DNA from: Actinomycetes bacterium
GTDB taxonomy: Bacteria > Actinomycetota > Actinomycetes > Actinomycetales > Microbacteriaceae
Length of the DNA stretch: 9,065 bases
Reading direction: 5' to 3'
Assembly: GCA_021793715.1 (NCBI GenBank)
Contig: JAJYSF010000019.1
Span: 1-9,065, forward strand
This document shows positions 1 to 5,289 of this stretch, one piece after another. A model generated the notes under the pieces. The model was given only the letters and a program-made list of their open reading frames with translations, was not told where the DNA came from and did not search any database. Made by a program: the position numbers and the translations under genes. Each line of letters opens with the position of its first letter. The stretch's first letter is position 1.

Positions 1-345
1 CTTCACGAGCGCCACGCCCGTGACGTCGACCGTGACGCCCTGGATCGACTGTGCGGTCGGCTGCACCATGATTTGCCGTGCGCGCAACGACAGCGTCTCG
101 GCGCGCTGCGTGATCGGGTTCACGATGGCGCCACCGCCGCGGATCACCGTCATCGCGGAGGTCGCCGCCGCGCCCTTCTTGCGTCGCCGTCCGACGACGA
201 CGAGCGCCTCGTCAGCACGCGCGACCTTGTACCAGGCCCGCAGCACGAGCATGATGATCAGCCCGATGATCGCCGCGACGACCAGCAGAATGATGATCGC
301 AATGACGATGCCGACCCCGCCGATTGCCGCGAAGAATCCGCCCAC
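1..345 (-). CDS. Flotillin-like SPFH/band 7 membrane protein, N-terminal part (runs off left edge)
   Basis: The visible 115 residues are the N terminus; the rest lies beyond the left edge. Reading starts at GTG (345-343), preceded by an AAGGGG Shine-Dalgarno six bases upstream. Residues about 10-35 are one long, very hydrophobic, Ile/Val/Leu-rich membrane segment. It is followed by a WYKVARADEALVVVGRR stretch and then by VIRGGGAIVNPITQRAETLSL (about 67-87), whose pattern (basic residue, GGG, aromatic/aliphatic, P, Q-R, then L-S-L) is typical of the start of the SPFH domain in flotillins such as FloT/YuaG. Flotillins oligomerise on the inner face of the membrane and organise microdomains. The C-terminal coiled-coil region, which would separate flotillin from other SPFH proteins, is not visible. 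The family call is fairly secure; the particular function is not known. It is divergent from the DUF2568 gene and has no visible operon partner on this side. Confidence 0.8.
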   Translation of the reverse strand, partial: MGGFFAAIGGVGIVIAIIILLVVAAIIGLIIMLVLRAWYKVARADEALVVVGRRRKKGAAATSAMTVIRGGGAIVNPITQRAETLSLRARQIMVQPTAQSIQGVTVDVTGVALVK

Positions 346-483
346 AGTGTTCCCCTTCTCGTCACATCGTCCGGCATCCCCAGTGGCACCGACGATGAAT
401 CCGTCCCAGCCTATTGCCCGTCGACCGTCGTCGCACGATCGGTTCTGACGGATCCTGCAGGAGTCGCGCAATACACTGGCGGC
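346..483. promoter_or_regulatory. Divergent intergenic region between the flotillin and DUF2568 genes
   Basis: This 138-nt gap must hold the promoters of both flanking genes. On the plus side a TACACT hexamer (472-477) lies six bases before the ATG at 484. On the minus side the only hexamer I would consider is TAGGCT (413-408), which would give a leader of about 55 nt to the flotillin GTG and would allow use of its Shine-Dalgarno. I see no convincing -35 box for either, and no clear operator palindrome. Confidence 0.4.
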
Positions 484-484
484 A
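472..484 (+). promoter_or_regulatory. Putative -10 element giving a leaderless DUF2568 transcript
   Basis: TACACT at 472-477 fits the TANNNT actinobacterial -10 pattern. The usual start of transcription, seven bases downstream of the hexamer's last base, would fall on the A of the ATG at 484. No purine-rich Shine-Dalgarno is present (the six intervening bases are GGCGGC). This is inference from spacing, not proof. Confidence 0.45.
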
Positions 485-852
485 TGAGTTCCGAGACCTT
501 CCGTGCGGGCGTCGGCCCGCGCGTGACCGCGCTCGATGTGCTGCGCCTCGTGAGCGAGTTGCTCGCGTTCGGCGCGCTGGCCGTGTGGGGGTTTCTCGCG
601 TGGCCGATGCCGTGGAACATCGTCGCGGGAGTCGGCGCACCGGTCGCCGCGATCCTCGTGTGGGCGCTCTTCATCTCGCCGAAGGCGGTGATCCGCCTGC
701 CGCGCTTCGTGCGACTGGTGGTGGAATTGCTGGTCTTCGTCAGCGCGACGCTCGCGCTCTGGGCGCTCGAGCTCGCGTGGGCCGGCATCGCGGTCGGTGT
801 CTTCTGCATCGTCGTCGGTGTGTTCGTGTTGCGACGCGACACCGCGCGGTAG
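484..852 (+). CDS. YrdB/DUF2568 family small integral membrane protein
   Basis: This 122-residue, very hydrophobic protein has four predicted membrane helices at about residues 20-40, 45-65, 77-97 and 99-116. A short basic connector (SPKAVIRLPRFVR, 65-77) lies between helices 2 and 3. Size, helix layout and the AP-x-(x)-AA-x-x-W-A-L-F-x-SPKA segment resemble the DUF2568 (YrdB) family, which has no established biochemical role. The reading frame is open much further upstream, but I chose the ATG at 484: it begins a normal protein, follows a -10-like hexamer at leaderless spacing, and the upstream extension is only composition-driven. The next gene begins 13 nt after the stop, so the two may be co-transcribed. 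I would not infer a functional link to the dehydrogenase from proximity alone. Confidence 0.8.
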   Translation: MSSETFRAGVGPRVTALDVLRLVSELLAFGALAVWGFLAWPMPWNIVAGVGAPVAAILVWALFISPKAVIRLPRFVRLVVELLVFVSATLALWALELAWAGIAVGVFCIVVGVFVLRRDTAR

Positions 853-853
853 C

Positions 854-866
854 CATACTGGAGGGA
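854..866 (+). promoter_or_regulatory. Putative -10 element at the start of the FAD oxidase gene
   Basis: CATACT (854-859) matches TATAAT at four positions and sits exactly six bases before the ATG at 866, the same distance as at 484 and 4744. The intervening GGAGGG abuts the ATG directly, which is too close for an ordinary Shine-Dalgarno. Initiation on a leaderless mRNA is therefore plausible, alongside read-through from the upstream gene. Confidence 0.35.
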
Positions 867-2233
867 TGGTTTCCGTCCTCGATCAGCTCCGCTCCGCGCT
901 CGGCCCCCGGGTGACGACGGATCCGGATGCCCTCGACCGCGCACGTTGCGATCGTTCCGGACACGCGGCGTCGGCACCGCCGATCGCCGTGGTCCGCGCT
1001 CGGAGCGTCGAGGACGTGCGCACCACGATGCGCATCGCGCACGCGACGGGGACGCCGGTGGTGACCCAGGCGGCGATGTCGGGCGTCGCGGGAGCGAGCA
1101 ACGCCGGTGCCGGCGAGATCGCGCTCTCGGTCGCCGAGATGACCCGGATCCTCGAGATCTCTCCGGACGACGAGCTCGCCGTCGTCGAACCCGGCATCGT
1201 CAACGCGGATCTCAATGCGCAGCTCGCGCAGCACGGGCTCTGGTGGGCCCCCGATCCGGCGAGCCGTGCGATCGCGACGGTCGGCGGCAACATCGCGACC
1301 GGCGCGGGCGGGCTCCTGTGCGCGAAGTACGGCGTCACGCGAGACGCGGTGCTCGGCCTCGACGTGGTGCTGGCCGACGGCCGCCTGATCTCCACGGGAC
1401 ACCGCAGCGTCAAGGGCGTCACGGGCCTCGACATCACGAGCCTCATGATCGGATCCGAAGGGACGCTCGGCGTCATCGTCGGGGCGACCCTCAAACTTCG
1501 CCGCCTCGTCCCCGGCGACGTCTGCACGCTCACCGCCACCTTCCCGACCGTCCGCGATGCGGCCGCGGCCTCCGCCGCCGTCACCGCGTCCGGGATCCAC
1601 CCCGCGATCATGGAGCTCATGGATGCTCTGTCGCTGCGGGCCGCGCACGACCTGCTGGGGCTCGAGCCTCCCGCCGACGGCGCCGCTCTCCTGGCGATCC
1701 AGACGGATGGCCCGGCCGCCGCGGCGGAGGCCGACGGCATCGCGCAGATCCTCGCGGGGCACGCGCAGGACGTCTCGCTCACGCGCGATCGCGAGGAGGG
1801 CGAGCACCTGCTGCGCATCCGTCGCGCGATGCACCACGCGTTGTCGGCGCTCGGGTCGACGCTCGTCGAGGACGTCTCCGTGCCACGCTCGCGCATGGCG
1901 GAGATGTTCGACGAGATCGCACGGGTCGAACGCGAGCACGGCGTACGGATCCCGACGGTCGCGCACGCGGGCGACGGCAACCTGCATCCGAACTTCATCT
2001 TCGACGGCGACGAGGTACCCGATGTCATCTGGGCGGCCGCGGACGATCTCTTCCGCGCGGCGGTCGCACTCGGCGGCACCCTCACCGGCGAGCACGGCAT
2101 CGGTGTGCTGAAGGCCCGCTGGCTCGCCGACGAGCTCGGCGACGATCAGTGGCGACTTCAACGCGACATCATGCGTGTGTTCGACCCGACGGGGATCCTG
2201 AACCCCGGCAAGGTATTCGTCGACGCTGAGTGA
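866..2233 (+). CDS. FAD-linked D-2-hydroxyacid dehydrogenase (GlcD / D-lactate dehydrogenase type)
   Basis: This 455-residue protein has the full two-domain layout of the family. An N-terminal PCMH-type FAD-binding domain spans about residues 35-215, with ATVGGNIATGAGGL (137-150) and SEGTLGVI (197-204). A C-terminal FAD-oxidase domain spans about 220-452, with VEDVSVP (334-340), AHAGDGNLHPN (366-376), TGEHGIG (407-413) and the terminal FDPTGILNPGKV (439-450). By homology to D-2-hydroxyglutarate and D-lactate dehydrogenases, His367, His374 and Glu409 should bind the metal that holds the substrate carboxylate. Such enzymes oxidise a D-2-hydroxyacid (D-lactate, glycolate or D-2-hydroxyglutarate) and pass electrons to a quinone or other acceptor. 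No GlcE or GlcF partner lies nearby, favouring a stand-alone enzyme; the substrate cannot be decided here. The glycine loop near residues 68-78 (QAAMSGVAGAS) departs from the common QGARTGLxGG form. The stop lies one base from the convergent nagB stop. Confidence 0.9.
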   Translation: MVSVLDQLRSALGPRVTTDPDALDRARCDRSGHAASAPPIAVVRARSVEDVRTTMRIAHATGTPVVTQAAMSGVAGASNAGAGEIALSVAEMTRILEISPDDELAVVEPGIVNADLNAQLAQHGLWWAPDPASRAIATVGGNIATGAGGLLCAKYGVTRDAVLGLDVVLADGRLISTGHRSVKGVTGLDITSLMIGSEGTLGVIVGATLKLRRLVPGDVCTLTATFPTVRDAAAASAAVTASGIHPAIMELMDALSLRAAHDLLGLEPPADGAALLAIQTDGPAAAAEADGIAQILAGHAQDVSLTRDREEGEHLLRIRRAMHHALSALGSTLVEDVSVPRSRMAEMFDEIARVEREHGVRIPTVAHAGDGNLHPNFIFDGDEVPDVIWAAADDLFRAAVALGGTLTGEHGIGVLKARWLADELGDDQWRLQRDIMRVFDPTGILNPGKVFVDAE

Positions 2234-2234
2234 G

Positions 2235-3014
2235 TCAGAGCGTCTGCCATTCCGGCTTGTGCGCGTAGGTATCCCGGTAGTAATCGGCGAGCTTGAGCTG
2301 AGATGCCGCGGCCTCGTCGACGACAACCGTCACGTGCGAGTGCAGCTGGATCGCGGATCCGGGCAGCAGCGCGGAGACCGGCCCCTCGACCGCGCCGGCG
2401 ACGGCGGCCGCCTTCCCCTCGCCGAACGCGAGGAGCACGAGGTGCCGCGCGTCGCGGATCGTGCCGAGCCCCTGCGTCAGACAGTGTCGCGGCACCTCAT
2501 CGATCGAGTCGAAGAAGCGCGCGTTGTCCTCGCGCGTCTGCCGCGTGAGCGTCTTGACCCGAGTGCGCGAGGCGAAGGAGGATCCCGGCTCGTTGAATCC
2601 GATGTGGCCATCGGTGCCGATGCCCAGCAGCTGCACGTCGATGCCGCCCGCGTCGCGGATCGCGGCGTCGTAACGCTCGCCGGCGCCCTCGAGATCGGCG
2701 TCGTGGGCCGGCGGGGTGAGGATCCGGTCGGGGTCGAGGCCGAGCGGTTCGACGACCTCACGCGCGATGACCGAGGAGTACGACTCGGGGTGCGCCGGAT
2801 CGATGCCCACATACTCGTCGAGCGCGAAACCGCGCACGCGTGACACATCGACGTCCGCCAGTCGCTCGCGCATCGCCGCATACACGGGCAGCGGTGTGGA
2901 TCCTGTCGCGAGCCCCAGCACGGCGTCCGGTCGACGACGAATGAGGGCGGCGATGTGATCGGCGACAAGGGCACCGGCCGTGGGGCGGTCCGGGACGATG
3001 ACGACTTCAGCCAC
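2235..3014 (-). CDS. nagB: Glucosamine-6-phosphate deaminase
   Basis: The enzyme converts glucosamine-6-phosphate to fructose-6-phosphate and ammonia in the cytoplasm, the committed step of amino-sugar catabolism. The 259-residue length is normal for NagB. Motifs run in family order: the phosphate-binding loop LATGSTPLPVY (35-45), LDEYVGI with Asp66 (E. coli Asp72), HPESYSS (75-81), and GIGTDGHIGFNEPGSSF (131-147) carrying Asp135, His137 and Glu142 (E. coli Asp141, His143, Glu148). Next comes ASRTRVKTLT, which keeps Ser145, Ser146, Arg152 and Lys154, equivalents of E. coli residues at the N-acetylglucosamine-6-phosphate allosteric site. Allosteric activation is therefore possible but not shown. 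The start is GTG at 3014, supported by GGAGGAA at 3024-3018. No nagA, nagK or GntR-type regulator lies alongside, so it appears to be a single-gene unit. It is divergent from the L,D-transpeptidase gene. Confidence 0.95.
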   Translation of the reverse strand: MAEVVIVPDRPTAGALVADHIAALIRRRPDAVLGLATGSTPLPVYAAMRERLADVDVSRVRGFALDEYVGIDPAHPESYSSVIAREVVEPLGLDPDRILTPPAHDADLEGAGERYDAAIRDAGGIDVQLLGIGTDGHIGFNEPGSSFASRTRVKTLTRQTREDNARFFDSIDEVPRHCLTQGLGTIRDARHLVLLAFGEGKAAAVAGAVEGPVSALLPGSAIQLHSHVTVVVDEAAASQLKLADYYRDTYAHKPEWQTL

Positions 3015-3175
3015 GGGTTCCTCCGGGTCGATGGAGCGGGTTCACATCGATCTTGTCACCTTCGCCCAGGCGATCGTGAACTGTTCGTGACCGGTTTTCT
3101 GCTCACTCGTCGGATCCGCAACCTAACATGGCGGTGGAAGACCGCGTCTCGACGCGCGATATGGGGAGAGAAACG
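3015..3175. promoter_or_regulatory. Divergent promoter region between nagB and the L,D-transpeptidase gene
   Basis: This 161-nt gap holds the nagB Shine-Dalgarno (GGAGGAA, 3024-3018 on the minus strand) and the transpeptidase Shine-Dalgarno (GGGGAGAG, 3163-3170). On the plus strand TAACAT (3124-3129) is a good -10 candidate and would give a leader of about 40 nt. No strong -35 is seen. Two copies of TCGTGA (3074-3079 and 3085-3090) are spaced 11 bp apart, one helical turn, and could be an operator half-site pair. The in-frame ATG at 3128 overlaps the -10 candidate, which argues against its use as a start codon. Confidence 0.45.
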
Positions 3176-4693
3176 ATGACCGAGCTGGCGACGCGTCCCG
3201 CCGAACCGGGGGATGCACCACGTGTCGAGTGGGTGGAGCCGGAGCAGAAGAGGCGCTCCCCGCGCAAGCTCTGGCTCGGCATCGGGATCCCGGTGGTCTC
3301 CGTCGTCGCCGCGGGCGCGCTCGTGCTCGTCGGCACTACCCTCACCGCTCCGGGCGTGACGGTGCTCGGCACCGACGTCGGCATGCAGACCACGGGCGGC
3401 GCCGCCGAAGCGCTGTCGGCGGGCGTTCAGGACGCCTCCATCACGGTCGAGGTCGAGGGGCAGTCGGCATCGTTCACGGGCGAGGATCTCGGTCTCGCCG
3501 TCGACGCCGAGCAGACCGCGGAGGCCGTCAAGGACGCCTACCCGCTGTGGAAGATCGGCGAGTGGAACCCCGGCGCGGTCGAGGGCGAGCTGACTGTCGA
3601 CGAGGCGGTCACGAGCGACGCGCTCGAGAAGGCGTTCCCCGACCTCCACACGGCGCCCGTCAACGCGCAGGTCGAGTTCCAGGACGACTCCTACATCGCG
3701 GTGCCGGATGAAAAGGGCCACGGCATCGACACCGAGGCGTTCATCCAGGCGGTCTCCGAGCAGCTCGCGAGCGCGCAGACGGTGCAGGCGCTCGCGTCGG
3801 GTGAGACGATCCTCGCCGCGGGAACCACGCCGTCGATCTCGGTCGACGCGTCCATCACCGAGACGACCGCGCCCTTCGTCGAGGCGGATGCGGCCGCAAC
3901 CGCCGAGAAGCTGAACACGGCAATCAGCGGAGTGAGTTTCACGCTCGACGGCGACACCGTTGACGAGGCGGGCACCAAGAAGGTCGCCAGCTGGCTCGAC
4001 GTCGCCGTGACCGACGACGGAACGGTCGACGTGCAGGCGAAGACCGACCTCATCCAGAAGTACGTCGACGCCCTGCCACAGCAGGTCGATCAGGAGCCCG
4101 TCGACGCCGACGTCGTGGTCGATGCGTCCGGCAACGTGAGCAAGGTCATCACCGAAGGTCAGGACGGCTACTCGGTCACGGGGACCGACGGCATCGCCCA
4201 GGAGATCGAGGCGCAGCTGACGTCCCTCAAGCCCGCCGAGGTCGCGCTCACGGGCGAGAAGGTGACGCACGAGCGTACGGAGCGCTTCCGTCGCGCGGTC
4301 GTCGACAAGAGCGACGGCCACTCATACTTCTACGAGACCGTGAATGACGGCGAGGAGAAGCTCATGAAGAGCTTCCCGATGGCGCTCGGCAAGCCTGGTC
4401 ACGAGACGGTCAACGGCACCTATCCCGTCTACGGCCAGCTCACGATCCAGGACATGGGCTCGTGCGACGCCGAGGGCGAGTACGTTCCCGGCGGTCGATT
4501 CGACTACTGCACGGCCGACGTCCCCTTCGTCACCTACTTCAACGGCGACCAGGGTTTCCACGGCACCTACTGGCACAGCAACTTCGGCCCGGGCGCGTAC
4601 ATGAGCCACGGCTGCGTGAACCTCACCGAGAGTGCCGCCGAGTGGGTCTACTACTTCCTGCAGACCGGTTCTCCCGTCACCGTCCAGGACTAA
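3176..4693 (+). CDS. Membrane-anchored L,D-transpeptidase with PG_binding_4-like repeats and YkuD domain
   Basis: The enzyme is expected to form 3-3 (meso-DAP to meso-DAP) peptide cross-links in peptidoglycan, or to attach other groups to the stem peptide, outside the membrane. Using the ATG at 3176 gives 505 residues: a short, charged cytoplasmic tail, one membrane segment at about 32-57, two related alpha/beta repeats at about 98-205 and 250-350 (PG_binding_4/VanW-associated type), then the YkuD catalytic domain from about 370 to the end. The catalytic motif is intact: His462, then 14 residues, then SHGCVN with His478 and nucleophile Cys480. Cys430 and Cys445 flank a 14-residue loop and could form a disulfide. 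I preferred 3176 over an in-frame ATG at 3128 because it has GGGGAGAG at normal spacing and the upstream ATG overlaps the likely -10. No lipobox is seen, so the anchor is a signal-anchor helix. YkuD enzymes are usually inhibited by carbapenems rather than penicillins. Confidence 0.92.
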   Translation: MTELATRPAEPGDAPRVEWVEPEQKRRSPRKLWLGIGIPVVSVVAAGALVLVGTTLTAPGVTVLGTDVGMQTTGGAAEALSAGVQDASITVEVEGQSASFTGEDLGLAVDAEQTAEAVKDAYPLWKIGEWNPGAVEGELTVDEAVTSDALEKAFPDLHTAPVNAQVEFQDDSYIAVPDEKGHGIDTEAFIQAVSEQLASAQTVQALASGETILAAGTTPSISVDASITETTAPFVEADAAATAEKLNTAISGVSFTLDGDTVDEAGTKKVASWLDVAVTDDGTVDVQAKTDLIQKYVDALPQQVDQEPVDADVVVDASGNVSKVITEGQDGYSVTGTDGIAQEIEAQLTSLKPAEVALTGEKVTHERTERFRRAVVDKSDGHSYFYETVNDGEEKLMKSFPMALGKPGHETVNGTYPVYGQLTIQDMGSCDAEGEYVPGGRFDYCTADVPFVTYFNGDQGFHGTYWHSNFGPGAYMSHGCVNLTESAAEWVYYFLQTGSPVTVQD

Positions 4694-4731
4694 TGCCGGG
4701 AAACGCCGCCCCGTCGCCCCGCCGAGTGCTC

Positions 4732-4744
4732 TACGCTGAGGGCA
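4732..4744 (+). promoter_or_regulatory. Putative -10 element giving a leaderless acetyltransferase transcript
   Basis: TACGCT (4732-4737) fits TANNNT and is followed by six bases and the ATG at 4744, placing the predicted transcription start on the initiator codon. The six bases GAGGGC could be read as a very short-spaced Shine-Dalgarno, so translation from a longer transcript running through from the transpeptidase gene remains possible. Confidence 0.4.
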
Positions 4745-5199
4745 TGAGCGAGCTGCACGTCGAAGAGCTGTCCGCCGCCACCATCGTCGCGGCCAATAGC
4801 CTGAGCCTGAAGCCGGGTCAGGAAGAGTTCATCGCGCCCACGACCTACGCGGTCGAAATGGGCGTCGCCGACCCGCAGAAGACCTGGCAGCGGGTCGTGA
4901 TCGATGGCGAGGGCGGTGTCGTCGCCTTCATTCGCGCGTACTTCGATCCCGAGGCACCGAGCGACTACCTGCGTGCCGCGCTGTGGCGCATCAACGTCGA
5001 CGCTGAGGCCCAGGGTCGTGGCGCGGGCCGGTTCGCGGTCGAAGCGGTGCTCGAAGAGGCGCGCCGTCGCGGGTCCGATCGCCTCACGGTCGTCTATGAA
5101 GCCGGAGAACTCGGTCCGGAGGCCTTCTTCCGCCGAGTCGGTTTCACGCCCGTCGGCGAATCCGAGTACGGTGAAGTAGTCGCCGAGATCCTGCTGTAG
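4744..5199 (+). CDS. GNAT family N-acetyltransferase, polyamine acetyltransferase-like
   Basis: This 151-residue protein should transfer an acetyl group from acetyl-CoA to an amine. The acetyl-CoA pyrophosphate-binding signature is clear: WRINVDAEAQGRGAGRFAVE (81-100), with the Q/R-x-x-G-x-G/A pattern at Gln90-Gly95 at the end of beta4. It is followed by an amphipathic helix, a beta5 segment LTVVYEAG (114-121) and FFRRVGF (128-134) before the last strand. The N-terminal segment LSLKPGQEEFIAPTTYAVEM resembles the BltD/SpeG-like spermine/spermidine acetyltransferases, which carry a similar Q-x-x-F/I-x-x-x-x-x-Y pattern. Polyamines are therefore the best guess, but substrate assignments inside GNAT are unreliable. 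The ATG at 4744 is chosen over the longer open frame because it begins exactly at the GNAT fold. It lies 50 nt after the transpeptidase stop and may have its own promoter. Confidence 0.85.
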   Translation: MSELHVEELSAATIVAANSLSLKPGQEEFIAPTTYAVEMGVADPQKTWQRVVIDGEGGVVAFIRAYFDPEAPSDYLRAALWRINVDAEAQGRGAGRFAVEAVLEEARRRGSDRLTVVYEAGELGPEAFFRRVGFTPVGESEYGEVVAEILL

Positions 5200-5215
5200 C
5201 CTCGGCCCCACAGAC

Positions 5216-5269
5216 TGGCGGCGGAGCTCCGATACCCTTCCTCCCCCATATGTCGGAGCGCCGCCGCCA
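5216..5269. terminator. Bidirectional hairpin between the convergent acetyltransferase and ABC exporter genes
   Basis: Two 19-nt arms (5216-5234 and 5251-5269) are complementary apart from one mismatch and one possible G-U pair, with a 16-nt pyrimidine-rich loop. The stem is GC-rich. Neither side has a real T-tract (CCCTTCG follows on the plus strand), so efficiency as a simple intrinsic terminator is uncertain. Position between two convergent stops, 16 nt after one and 20 nt before the other, supports a shared terminator role. Confidence 0.65.
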
Positions 5270-5289
5270 ACCCTTCGCGATCGCGAGAT

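Noticed and set aside
73..483. Upstream extension of the DUF2568 frame
   Set aside because: The extension is antisense to the flotillin gene, is low-complexity Arg/Asp-rich, and bypasses a good ATG at 484 preceded by a -10-like hexamer.
740..2326. A 528-codon open frame on the minus strand opposite the FAD dehydrogenase
   Set aside because: It is antisense to a gene with clear family motifs, is rich in Arg/Asp/Ala/Gly as expected from the reverse of high-GC codons, and has no recognisable domain or start signal.
3128..3175. ATG at 3128 as start of the L,D-transpeptidase
   Set aside because: No Shine-Dalgarno precedes it, it overlaps the likely TAACAT -10 element, and the ATG at 3176 has GGGGAGAG at good spacing.
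3056..4321. A 421-codon open frame on the minus strand opposite the L,D-transpeptidase
   Set aside because: Composition is Arg/Leu/Asp/Val repeats typical of a GC-rich shadow frame; the sense strand encodes an intact YkuD enzyme.
2235..4693. nagB plus L,D-transpeptidase as a dedicated peptidoglycan recycling locus
   Set aside because: The two genes are divergent, each has its own translation signals, and no other recycling gene (nagA, nagK, murQ, anhydro-MurNAc kinase) is present; the link is only thematic.
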